Of a DNA stretch of 40,713 nt, positions 24,419 through 31,661 are shown piece by piece. The position numbers and the translations under genes were made by a program. Position 1 is the first letter of the stretch. Every line of letters begins with the position of its first letter. The DNA is from Streptomyces corynorhini (GTDB lineage Bacteria > Actinomycetota > Actinomycetes > Streptomycetales > Streptomycetaceae), in NCBI RefSeq assembly GCF_003346515.1, contig NZ_QQNA01000025.1, positions 1 to 40,713 on the forward strand. Direction: 5' to 3'. Below the pieces are notes generated by a model. It was not told the origin of the DNA and ran no database searches. It was given only the letters and a program-made list of their open reading frames with translations.

Positions 24419-25608
24419 TGTCGAGTTCCACCGAGCACGCGGGGCGGCCCACTCATGAGGAGTTGGGCCGCCGCCTCCTGGACTCGGGTTCCATGGCGCC
24501 CGACTGGGCCGAAGCCTATGAGGCCGTGCCCCGCTCCCGCTTCCTGCCGGATCTGATGTGGCCGCATTCCATGGCCACCGGCCGAAATGTCGCGGTCGAC
24601 AAGAGGCGGGACCCGCAGGCGTGGCAGAGGTACGCCGACTCGGACGACCCCATCGTCACCCAGTGGGACGACGGCGCTCACGACGGCCAGGAGCCGGGCA
24701 CGTCGTTCAGTTCGTCGTCGTCCATGCCGAGCCTGGTCTTCTCGATGCTGGCCGACCTCGCGGTGCGGCCGGGGCAGCGTGTGTTGGAGATCGGCGCCGG
24801 CACGGGATGGAACGCCGGTCTTCTGGCCCACCGTCTCGGCGCCGCGAACGTCGTCACCACAGAAGTGGACGGCGCCGTCGCGTCAGCGGCACAGGAGGCG
24901 TTGGACCGTTGCGGGCTGCCGGTGGAGGTGGTGCACGGAGACGGCTTCCTCGGGTACGCGAAACGGGCCCCGTACGACCGGATCATCGCCACGTGCGGTC
25001 TGCGAAAGGTCCCTTTCGCATGGGTGGAGCAGTCCAGCCCCGGAGGCGTGATCCTCGTTCCCTGGGGGACCTATTACGGACCAGGCGAGGCCACAAGCCG
25101 GTTGGTGGTCGCCGACGACTGCCGGAGTGCGTCAGGGCCGTTCTCGCGTCCCGTGGCGTTTATGCGCATGCGCTCCCAGCGGTTCGCGTGGCCCCGGCAT
25201 GACGCGTACGTACCGGAGGGCGCGATGGACGCCGCCGCCACGTCGTTCACGTCGGTCACCGAGGCGGAACTGCGCGGCACGGGTAATTTCGACGTGATCG
25301 GATTCGCGCTGGGCCTGCGCGTGCCCGCCGTCACCCACATCGCCGACCGCAAGCGCGACGGAAAGCGTGCCGTGTGGTTCTACGGACTGTCGGACAGGTC
25401 GTGGGCGGTGGTGGTCTTCCGTGACGACCGCGCGGAATCCAAGGTGTACCAGTCGGGCCCCCGACGTCTCTGGGACGAAGTGGAAGCCGCGCACAAGTGG
25501 TGGGTGGAGCAGGGGAGCCCAGACTTCCCCCGCTTCGGCCTGACCGTGGACGCGGACGGCGAACGGGCGTGGCTGGACTCGCCGGACAACCCCGTGGCGG
25601 CGTGGTGA
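24418..25608 (+). CDS. PIMT-like O-methyltransferase with C-terminal extension (RiPP maturase candidate)
   Basis: A 396-residue protein. Its first 215 or so residues are a protein-L-isoaspartate methyltransferase fold: YEAVPRSRFLPD, the Ser-rich SSSSSMPSLVFSML block, SAM motif I VLEIGAGTGWNA at about 122-133, TTEVD, and PYDRIIATCGLRKVP. A further 180 residues (from about VVADDCRS) end in WWVEQGSPDFPRFGLTVD; repair-type PIMTs of about 210 residues lack this. Similar extended enzymes accompany graspetide, lanthipeptide, FxLD and imiditide systems, in which they methylate a precursor Asp that then cyclises to aspartimide. Here the only partner is the overlapping 50-residue gene. GTG 24418 was chosen because it couples to that stop; upstream in-frame codons overlap the peptide gene. 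Confidence 0.85.
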   Translation: MSSSTEHAGRPTHEELGRRLLDSGSMAPDWAEAYEAVPRSRFLPDLMWPHSMATGRNVAVDKRRDPQAWQRYADSDDPIVTQWDDGAHDGQEPGTSFSSSSSMPSLVFSMLADLAVRPGQRVLEIGAGTGWNAGLLAHRLGAANVVTTEVDGAVASAAQEALDRCGLPVEVVHGDGFLGYAKRAPYDRIIATCGLRKVPFAWVEQSSPGGVILVPWGTYYGPGEATSRLVVADDCRSASGPFSRPVAFMRMRSQRFAWPRHDAYVPEGAMDAAATSFTSVTEAELRGTGNFDVIGFALGLRVPAVTHIADRKRDGKRAVWFYGLSDRSWAVVVFRDDRAESKVYQSGPRRLWDEVEAAHKWWVEQGSPDFPRFGLTVDADGERAWLDSPDNPVAAW

Positions 25609-25634
25609 GCGGACAGGCCGCGTAGCCGTACTCG

Positions 25635-25674
25635 TGGCCCCGCCCGTGCGTGCGTGGACGCGTGGGCGGGGCCA
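25635..25674. terminator. Hairpin terminator between methyltransferase and DUF397 genes
   Basis: TGGCCCCGCCC at 25635-25645 pairs with 25664-25674 (11 bp). It lies between convergent genes, 26 bases after the methyltransferase stop and 21 bases before the end of the DUF397 gene. Confidence 0.85.
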
Positions 25675-25695
25675 TCCGTGCCGTTGTCCGTGCTG

Positions 25696-25899
25696 TTACC
25701 GGGCGGCGAAGGCGACGAAGTCGGTCCAGGCGGCGGGGGTGGGGGTGAGGACCGGGCCGGTGGGGGTTTTGCTGTCGCGGACGGGGACGATGCCGGAGGT
25801 GGCGGCGAGGTTACGGGCGAACTCGACGCACTGGCCTTCCTGGCCGTTGCTGTAGCTGGACTTCTCCCAGTGCGCGGCGGAGAGATCGGGTGTGTTCAT
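25696..25899 (-). CDS. DUF397 domain protein
   Basis: A 67-residue DUF397 protein: WEKSSYSNGQEGQCVEFAR, then VPVRDSKTPTGPVL and a final WTDFVAFA, all typical. ATG 25899 overlaps the stop of the XRE/DUF5753 gene by four bases (ATGA), which favours it over an ATG three codons upstream. DUF397 proteins pair with XRE-DUF5753 regulators in Streptomyces (the WhiJ-type arrangement) and in some cases modulate the partner's DNA binding. The pair probably acts as one regulatory unit. Confidence 0.93.
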   Translation of the reverse strand: MNTPDLSAAHWEKSSYSNGQEGQCVEFARNLAATSGIVPVRDSKTPTGPVLTPTPAAWTDFVAFAAR

Positions 25900-26735
25900 T
25901 GGGTCCATTCCTCCATCGCCTTGTGCATAAAGTCGAGCGACGCTTCCGGGGAAAGCGCGTCGGCACGTAGCCGATCGTAAAGCACGGTCGCATCCGCCAC
26001 GACAGTCCGGGAGTCGTTCACATGACCTGAGTTCGGGGTCTCCTGGTAGAGGATGTCCGGCTCATCGTCGTTGTCATCGAACCTCAGCAGTGTGAAGGAC
26101 AACGGCCAGGCGGGGGCCCCGGAATCGAACGGGAGCACCTGGATGGTGAAGCTGGGGGACTGTGCCTCCCTGATCAGATACGCCAACTGTGCGGCCATGA
26201 CTGCCGGCGTGCCGATCCGGCGGCGTAGACATGACTCGTCCACGACGACCCAAACAAGCGGCGGCTGCGCGCTCTTGAGGATCTGGCGGCGCTTCAATCG
26301 CCTCCCGACCTTCGCGGCGGTCTGTTCCACGGTGTCGCTCGGGCATACCTTCCTGAAGATCGCTTCGGCGTACGCCTCCGTCTGTAGCAGGCCCATGATC
26401 AAACCCGAGCTGTAATCCAGGACCGCCGAAGCCTTCTCCTCCAGCATCCGGTACGGCTCGAACCAGTCCGGATACCCACCCTTCTGCGCGCACCGGTCCC
26501 GTAGCCGCGCGAACATCTCCGGCGTACCGAAGACTTGGTCGCAGCCCGCCGCGAACTCCGGGCTCGCCATCCGCTCCCCGGCCTCGACCTTCGCCACGTA
26601 CTGCTGCCCGTACCGCGCGGGCGCCCCCACCTCTCGTTGGCTCAGACCCCGCTCAACTCGCCACTCCCGTACCTCATTACCGAAGTAGGCGGCTCCGCTG
26701 ACCGGTCCCACCGGCCTGTTCTGGTCGTGCGTCAT
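25896..26735 (-). CDS. XRE-family regulator with DUF5753 domain
   Basis: A 279-residue regulator. The HTH_31-like N terminus is FGNEVREWRVERGLSQREVG and then YGQQYVAKVEAGERMASPEF. The DUF5753 part starts near residue 100 (VLDYSSGLIMGLLQTEAYAE) and includes ESCLRRRIGTPAVMAAQLAYL and FTIQVLPFDSGAPAW. Such proteins form WhiJ-like regulatory cassettes with a DUF397 partner, here overlapping its 3' end. ATG 26735 has GGAGAGG in front. It diverges from a run of four tiny genes, whose promoter it may control from the 118-base gap. Confidence 0.92.
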   Translation of the reverse strand: MTHDQNRPVGPVSGAAYFGNEVREWRVERGLSQREVGAPARYGQQYVAKVEAGERMASPEFAAGCDQVFGTPEMFARLRDRCAQKGGYPDWFEPYRMLEEKASAVLDYSSGLIMGLLQTEAYAEAIFRKVCPSDTVEQTAAKVGRRLKRRQILKSAQPPLVWVVVDESCLRRRIGTPAVMAAQLAYLIREAQSPSFTIQVLPFDSGAPAWPLSFTLLRFDDNDDEPDILYQETPNSGHVNDSRTVVADATVLYDRLRADALSPEASLDFMHKAMEEWTQ

Positions 26736-26853
26736 GCGTGTACCTCTCCTTCACCCCGAGCCCGTTGACGTGTGTGCAGCCCTTTTCAGCCTAGGCGCAC
26801 ATGCCGATCCTTGAACACAGACCGTAATGACTCAACGACGGAGGGGCGCATCT

Positions 26854-27036
26854 GTGACGACCGGGGAAGCGGCGGTCATCGCCGCCGACGAGAGCGAGTT
26901 GGCCGATCCTTCGGCCTCCGACCTGTACCACCGGCTGGTTCCCGAGAGCGTGCCCCGGCACTTCGCGGAGCCGACGCCCGAGCTGACGGCGCGCGTCGCG
27001 CGTGGATTGCGGGGGCTGGTCGATGGAGGGCAGTGA
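26854..27036 (+). CDS. Small hypothetical protein (first of four coupled genes)
   Basis: A 60-residue protein of no recognised family, starting at GTG 26854 because GGAGGGG lies 6 bases upstream; an ATG 27 bases earlier has no such site. It includes EAAVIAADESELADPSASDL, YHRLVPESVPRHFAEPTPEL and a helical RVARGLRGLVD. The sequence is acidic at the start and has no membrane segment. It is translationally linked to the next gene, whose start is just beyond its stop. The position divergent from an XRE/DUF5753 regulator suggests regulation by it. Confidence 0.65.
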   Translation: MTTGEAAVIAADESELADPSASDLYHRLVPESVPRHFAEPTPELTARVARGLRGLVDGGQ

Positions 27037-27037
27037 G

Positions 27038-27259
27038 ATGCGGAGGCGGCTCTCGATGGTGATCGAGGCGTTCGGGGTGGACGGGACGCTCGTCGTGCCG
27101 AAGTACGGGCCGTGGCCCGAGGGCGGCGAGCCCCCGCCCGGGGACGCGCTGAAGTGGCCGCCGTGCCGCTGTGGCAGCAGGATCTGCCCGGACTTCGAAC
27201 CCGCCGACGTGGCCACGGAACCCGGGCCCGGGGGCGGCGGCAGTGGGGGCGCCACGTGA
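27038..27259 (+). CDS. Small hypothetical protein with a CRC...C motif
   Basis: A 73-residue protein starting at ATG 27038, one base after the previous stop and 7 bases behind GGAGGG (27025-27030). It reads MRRRLSMVIEAFGVDGTL, a Pro-rich middle, then WPPCRCGSRICPDFEP with three closely spaced cysteines that could bind a metal, and a Gly-rich tail. I do not recognise the family. The stop overlaps the GTG of the third gene. Confidence 0.6.
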   Translation: MRRRLSMVIEAFGVDGTLVVPKYGPWPEGGEPPPGDALKWPPCRCGSRICPDFEPADVATEPGPGGGGSGGAT

Positions 27260-27444
27260 CTGGCCGGTCAGCGGACCCGGACGCCGTACCGGCGGTGGAC
27301 TGCGGCGTCTGCGCCGCGCTCTGCCGCCAGCGCGAGGAAGCGCGGGCGGCCGGGAACGTACGGGTGGTACGGGACTGGAACGACGAACTCCGTAACCACC
27401 CGCACCGACGCTCGGGCGACTGGAAGGCGGCGGGACCGGCGTGA
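27256..27444 (+). CDS. Small hypothetical protein with a CxxC motif
   Basis: A 62-residue protein starting at GTG 27256, with a four-base GTGA overlap on the previous stop. It contains DCGVCAALCRQREEARAAGN and then a basic/polar WNDELRNHPHRR. Its cysteine pair and charged helix resemble small actinobacterial proteins found beside WhiJ-type cassettes, but no function can be given. Its stop overlaps the fourth gene in the same manner. Confidence 0.6.
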   Translation: MTGRSADPDAVPAVDCGVCAALCRQREEARAAGNVRVVRDWNDELRNHPHRRSGDWKAAGPA

Positions 27445-27701
27445 GTACCAGCCCCCGTGCGCCGCTCCGGGCGTCCCGCCCGGCTCCGGGTGAACTCCGC
27501 CTCGGGATGGTCGTGTTCGACCGGCAGTGCGACCTGGCCGCCGAGATCGTCGGCTTCGCCGGCCCGATGGTCCGCGTCGTACGCCCGACGGGGCTCCACT
27601 GGCAGACGCACCGGGTCTCGCTCCGCCCGGCGACTCCGTACGAGGAGCGTCAACTCGCCGCACTCGCGGCTCTCCACCGCACCCGTCTGAAAGGCCGCTG
27701 A
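27441..27701 (+). CDS. Small hypothetical protein (last of four coupled genes)
   Basis: An 86-residue protein from GTG 27441, again with a GTGA overlap. Core: GELRLGMVVFDRQCDLAAEI, GFAGPMVRVVRPTG, WQTHRVSLRPATPYEERQL. The strand-rich middle suggests a small beta barrel like those that read or regulate nucleic acids, but this is only a guess. It ends 21 bases before the stop of the convergent DUF4180 gene. Confidence 0.62.
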   Translation: MSTSPRAPLRASRPAPGELRLGMVVFDRQCDLAAEIVGFAGPMVRVVRPTGLHWQTHRVSLRPATPYEERQLAALAALHRTRLKGR

Positions 27702-27722
27702 TCGACCCCGCCCTGTTGGTCG

Positions 27723-28086
27723 CTACTCCGGCCGCTTGAAGCGGTCCGCGAGGGCGGCCAGATCGGGTACGAACCAGACCTGCCGTCCCCGGTTCGATTC
27801 GCGGACGAGGCCGGGGAGGGAGGAACTGGCCGCCAGATGGCGGGAGATGTCGCCGACGACCACCAGGCGGAGCCGGTAGTTCACCAGCTTCTGGAGTATC
27901 TCGCCCGCGACGCCGGTGCTGAGGTCGAAGAAGGTGTCGTCGAGCCGTTCCGCCGGGACCGCGACCACCTCCGCCTGGTCGAAGGCCGCGCCGACCAGAT
28001 GGTCGAGCGCGTCCTGCGCGGAGGCGATCGGCGGGCCGTCGGCGGCGCAGACGAGTACGGGGACGCCGTGGTGCTCCACCAGGAGG

Positions 28087-28094
<8 letters not shown>
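27723..28094 (-). CDS. DUF4180-domain protein
   Basis: A 123-residue protein matching DUF4180 (MPDLLVEHHGVPVLVCAADG, ERLDDTFFDLSTGVAGEILQ, LVVVGDIS and GRQVWFVPDLAALADRF). The ATG at 28094 overlaps the end of the HTH gene by 8 bases; a longer upstream reading would run through that gene's repetitive tail. DUF4180 has no proven activity. The overlap says that the two proteins act together, with the HTH partner as the likely regulator. Confidence 0.87.
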
Positions 28095-28620
<526 letters not shown>

Positions 28621-28628
28621 GACGCTGA

Positions 28629-28634
28629 ATATTA
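28629..28634 (-). promoter_or_regulatory. -10 element of the HTH/DUF4180 operon
   Basis: On the minus strand TAATAT lies 8 bases before ATG 28620. No clear -35 is visible at the right distance. A short or absent leader is expected. Confidence 0.5.
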
Positions 28635-28638
28635 CCTT

Positions 28639-28651
28639 AAAGAACTTCTTT
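28639..28651. promoter_or_regulatory. Operator palindrome AAAGAA-C-TTCTTT
   Basis: A perfect 6-bp inverted repeat with a single central base, lying just upstream of the -10 element of the HTH/DUF4180 operon. It is AT-rich against the local background and well placed for a repressor, most simply the HTH protein itself. Confidence 0.65.
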
Positions 28652-28727
28652 CAGGGGGCAGATAGGGAGTGATGAGGAGTGATACGGAGTGGTAGGGGGT
28701 CGGGTTCCGTGGTCCGGTCCCGTTCGA

Positions 28728-28743
28728 GACGATACGTACCGTC
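28728..28743. promoter_or_regulatory. Near-palindrome upstream of the second tetR
   Basis: GACGATACGTACCGTC matches its reverse complement at 14 of 16 positions and lies 25 bases upstream of the TetR start. It is a candidate autoregulatory operator. Confidence 0.5.
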
Positions 28744-28768
28744 CTGTCCGGTCGGTAGATTGGGCGCC

Positions 28769-29425
28769 ATGGCCGAACGTGCGCAGCGAAAGATCCCCGA
28801 CTCCTCCCGGCGCAGCGAGCGCTCGCGCCGCGCGATCCACGAAGCGGCCCTCGCGCTGATCGGGGAGGTGGGGTACGCGAAGACGACGATCGAGGGCATC
28901 GCGGCCCGTGCCGGGGTCGGCAAGCAGACCATCTACCGCTGGTGGCCCTCCAAGGCGGCCGTGCTGCTGGAGGCGTTCCTCGACCTCACCGGAGAGGCCG
29001 CAGGGGCCGGAGAGGTCGGAGGAGAAGGGGAGTCGGAGTCGGAGGCGTACGCGATCCCGGACACCGGCGATCTGGAGGCGGACCTCAAACTGGTCCTGCG
29101 GGCCACGGTCGACCAGATGAACGACCCACGGTTCGATGTGCCGTCCCGCGCGCTGGCCGCCGAGGGGATCGTCAACCTGGAGCTGGGGACGGAGTTCGTC
29201 CGGAAGTTGTTGGAGCCGCAGCTCCAGCTGTACGTACGGCGCCTCACCGCCGCCCAGGCAACGGAGGCGGGGGGCGTGCGGCGGGGCGTTGATCCGCGGA
29301 TCGCCTTGGAGCTGCTGGTGGGTCCCGTGACTCACCGCTGGATGCTGCGGACGGCGCCGCTGACACACGAGTACACCGACGCCGTCGTGGAGTACGCCCT
29401 GTACGGTCTGGCCCCGCGCCCCTGA
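28769..29425 (+). CDS. TetR/AcrR-family transcriptional regulator
   Basis: A 218-residue regulator with start ATG 28769. HTH: RRAIHEAALALIGEVGYAKT, then IEGIAARAGVGKQTIYRWWP. The C-terminal part (about 80-215) has VDQMNDPRFDVPSRALAAEG and LELLVGPVTHRWMLRTAPL, seen in TetR_C_11-like proteins. An acidic insert (GEVGGEGESESEAYA) lies between HTH and ligand domain. It stands alone and faces away from the HTH/DUF4180 operon, so its target genes are not evident; only its own promoter region carries a candidate operator. Confidence 0.9.
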   Translation: MAERAQRKIPDSSRRSERSRRAIHEAALALIGEVGYAKTTIEGIAARAGVGKQTIYRWWPSKAAVLLEAFLDLTGEAAGAGEVGGEGESESEAYAIPDTGDLEADLKLVLRATVDQMNDPRFDVPSRALAAEGIVNLELGTEFVRKLLEPQLQLYVRRLTAAQATEAGGVRRGVDPRIALELLVGPVTHRWMLRTAPLTHEYTDAVVEYALYGLAPRP

Positions 29426-29469
29426 CCGGGACGGGCTCAGGGCGGGACGCGTCGCCGCCCTGAGCGGGT

Positions 29470-29509
29470 CCCGCAGCCGTAACCTCGCGCGGGCCCCGCA
29501 GCCGTAACC
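29470..29509. repeat. Two copies of CCCGCAGCCGTAACC
   Basis: A 15-base direct repeat at 29470-29484 and 29495-29509, 25 bases apart, lies in the gap between the tetR gene and the leader ORF of the prim-pol gene. Apart from this and general GC-rich sequence I see nothing in 29426-29682. Confidence 0.85.
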
Positions 29510-29682
29510 CCGAGGGGGGCGCGCGGGGGCGCGTGGAGGCACATGGGGCGGGTGTGGTGAACGCCACCGGCTCCAGCGCCCCCGAACGGCGCCGTATATC
29601 GCCTCATAAGCCGCAATAGATTCCGGTGCGAGGGATGGGCCCTCCTACCCCGGTTGGGGCTCACGGCCACACGAGGAGCAGG

Positions 29683-29739
29683 ATGGTGCGACCATGGCAG
29701 AGTGCGGCAGCGGCACCGGCAGGAGATGTGAGGGGATAG
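29683..29739 (+). CDS. 18-codon leader ORF abutting the prim-pol gene
   Basis: ATG 29683 follows a good ribosome site (ACGAGGAG) and opens MVRPWQSAAAAPAGDVRG, ending at TAG 29737-29739. The next three bases are the ATG of the prim-pol gene. The exact junction implies coupled translation. It may be a leader peptide that controls expression or simply a re-initiation device. The peptide itself has no recognisable family. Confidence 0.45.
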   Translation: MVRPWQSAAAAPAGDVRG

Positions 29740-30495
29740 ATGGGCGACGATTTCGGCCGCTACCGCGGCACGGAGAGCAGGATTCCCCAGTGGCTGCGCA
29801 GGCGCCCCAAGAAGAACGCCGGTGATTCCGCGTTCGGCGAGGGAGACGCGGCGGGTCGTGAGGCGCTGCTGTTCGCTGTCGCCGACGCCGGTATGCCCAT
29901 CTCGCCCGCGGCCCACCCGGTCGGCTACCGATGTTCCTGCGACCGGATCGGCTGTCCCACCCCGGCCAGGCACCCCCTCTCCTTCGCGTGGCAGACCCAG
30001 TCGACCACCGACCGGCCGCAGATCGAGCGCTGGGCGCGCAACCAGCCCGAGGCCAACTTCATCACCGCGACCGGCATGGTCCATGACGTCCTGGACGTCC
30101 CGCTCGAAGCGGGCGGCAGCGCACTGGAACGCCTGCTGGAGCGCGGCATCGACGTCGGCCCGGTGGCCGACTCCGGCGGCGACCGGATGCTCTTCTTCAC
30201 CGCGACCCGGGGCACCCCGGAGGACGAGGACGAGTGGTGGCCGTGTGAGCTGGACTGCCACCCCGAGACGATGGACGAGCACCCGGGCCTGCGCTGGCAC
30301 TGCCGGGGCAGCTACGTGCTCGTACCGCCTGCTCGGCTGCCCGGCGAGCTGTCCGTACGGTGGCTGCGCGGCCCCGAGCATCCGCTGCCCGACCCGCTGA
30401 CGCTGCTGGAGACCCTGACCGACGCCTGCGCCCGGTACGCGGGGGAGAACGGCGAGCTGGATCCGCACGCCGTGGCCTGGCCGCTCGGCCGCTGA
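29740..30495 (+). CDS. Prim-pol (bifunctional DNA primase/polymerase N-terminal) domain protein
   Basis: A 251-residue protein. It reads FAVADAGMPISPAAHPVGYR, CSCDRIGCPTPARHPLSF with the conserved cysteine and HP positions of this small prim-pol group, then ERWARNQPEANFITATGMVH. The D-x-D/E type region is VLDVPLEAGG, where the usual second acidic residue may be lost (LDVP). GDRMLFFTA and WPCELDCHPE follow. Many short Streptomyces proteins carry this domain without helicase; their function is not settled. The ATG at 29740 also has GAGGGG upstream within the leader ORF. Spacing and order do not link it to a replication or plasmid module. Confidence 0.82.
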   Translation: MGDDFGRYRGTESRIPQWLRRRPKKNAGDSAFGEGDAAGREALLFAVADAGMPISPAAHPVGYRCSCDRIGCPTPARHPLSFAWQTQSTTDRPQIERWARNQPEANFITATGMVHDVLDVPLEAGGSALERLLERGIDVGPVADSGGDRMLFFTATRGTPEDEDEWWPCELDCHPETMDEHPGLRWHCRGSYVLVPPARLPGELSVRWLRGPEHPLPDPLTLLETLTDACARYAGENGELDPHAVAWPLGR

Positions 30496-30547
30496 TCCGA
30501 CGCCCGGCCCGGGGGTACGGACCCTCCGGGCCCGCGCGCGCCCTATC

Positions 30548-30655
30548 AGTCCCGCGCGCTCCGGAAATCCCGCGCGCCCCACAAGTCCCGCGCGCTCCGG
30601 AAATCCCGCCCGTGCCGGAGAACCCGCGCACCCCACAAGTCCCGTGCGCCCTACG
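30548..30655. repeat. 18-bp tandem repeat between convergent genes
   Basis: Alternating 18-base units, CCGCGCGCTCCGGAAATC and CCGCGCGCCCCACAAGTC, recur about five and a half times with increasing divergence to the right. The whole two-unit period (36 bases) is repeated exactly at 30548 and 30584. It fills most of the 164-base gap between prim-pol and lipoprotein genes. In one frame it would read as Pro-rich hexapeptides, but nothing supports translation. Confidence 0.88.
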
Positions 30656-30659
30656 ACCC

Positions 30660-31661
30660 CTACGACCCCTTCGCCCCGGTGACGCCCTGGAGCCGCCCCG
30701 CGACCTCCACCGTCGGGGTGTCCGCGTCGGCGCGCGGCACCAGCACCACCTGGCTGGAGACCCACTCCTTCGTCAGGGTGTTGGTCACCTCGCCCGTCAT
30801 CAGCGCCCTGACGTCCTCGCTCACCTTCGGACGCACCCCCTTCGCACCGGTCTGGCGCTCGAAGTAGCGCGTCGCGAAGAAGACCAGCGCGCCCCCGTCC
30901 GCCGTCCGCAGCCCCAGCGGGGCGAAGTCGCCGTCCGTGGCCGCCTGGTCGAGGTACTGGGTGGCTATCCCGGGCAGCCGCTCCTTCGTCTTGCGCGTCT
31001 CCCGCCACTGGCTGGTGTGCGGTCCGTCGGCGAAGTGCGCCGGCTTTCCGTCGCCCAGGTACGAGGCGTACTCCGCGCTCAGCTTCCCGGGCGCCACCGC
31101 CAGCGCCTCGCTGTCCGGCTCCACCGGCTCGGCGAAGCCGTCCGTGTCCTTCTTGAAGGCCGGGACGCCGTTTTCCGGGAGGATGGTCAGATACGGCACC
31201 TGCCACTCGGCGTCCGGCCCGCTCCGTACGAAGACCAGCACCCAGCGGGTGTCGTTCGGCCCGCCGTCGTCCTTGTCGCGGTTGCTGTCGGTGTCCGCGA
31301 CGAACCAGCGCGGCCAGCCCGCCTTCTTGGGGATCGTGAACTTGGCGTCGGACAGCTCCAGCGCCTGGTGCGCCGGATTGCCCCCCGGGCTCGTGATCGA
31401 CCGGGACTTCAGGCCCGCCTGGTTGATCGCGCCCAGCGGACCGGTCACCCGGTCCGCGTCGAGCGCCGGATCGTACGCCTTGTCGGCCGCGTTGTACGCG
31501 TCGGTGAAATCCTTCAGCGCCTGTCCGGCCTCACTCCGGTCCACCGCCGGAAGCACCGCCAACTCCCCGTGCACCGTCACGCATCCGCTCGCCGTCAGCG
31601 ACAGCACCGTCACCGTCGCGAGCCCCGCCGCTGCCCGAATCGGACTTCCCAGCCTGCTCAT
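30660..31661 (-). CDS. Lipoprotein of unknown function behind efeU
   Basis: A 333-residue lipoprotein: signal peptide with lipobox LTASGC (Cys27), then a mature part with LPAVDRSEAGQALKDFTDAY, AINQAGLKSRSITSPGG, WPRWFVADTDSN, RWVLVFVRSGPDAEWQVPYL and GALVFFATRYFERQTGAKG. I recall similar Streptomyces lipoproteins of unknown function but cannot name the family firmly. The ATG at 31661 has an AAGG-type site and lies inside efeU: the two genes overlap by 131 bases in different frames. It is therefore the fourth gene of the efeOBU operon and may work at the outer face of the membrane with the iron permease. Alternatively it is an unrelated passenger. Confidence 0.8.
   Translation of the reverse strand: MSRLGSPIRAAAGLATVTVLSLTASGCVTVHGELAVLPAVDRSEAGQALKDFTDAYNAADKAYDPALDADRVTGPLGAINQAGLKSRSITSPGGNPAHQALELSDAKFTIPKKAGWPRWFVADTDSNRDKDDGGPNDTRWVLVFVRSGPDAEWQVPYLTILPENGVPAFKKDTDGFAEPVEPDSEALAVAPGKLSAEYASYLGDGKPAHFADGPHTSQWRETRKTKERLPGIATQYLDQAATDGDFAPLGLRTADGGALVFFATRYFERQTGAKGVRPKVSEDVRALMTGEVTNTLTKEWVSSQVVLVPRADADTPTVEVAGRLQGVTGAKGS

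Noticed and set aside
24418..25608. Housekeeping protein-repair PIMT
   Set aside because: The C-terminal extension of about 180 residues and the overlapping small gene do not fit the roughly 210-residue repair enzyme. I kept the RiPP reading with moderate confidence.
29740..30495. Part of an integrated plasmid or prophage replication module
   Set aside because: No integrase, attachment site, helicase or replication-initiator gene is seen nearby, and the neighbours are ordinary chromosomal genes.
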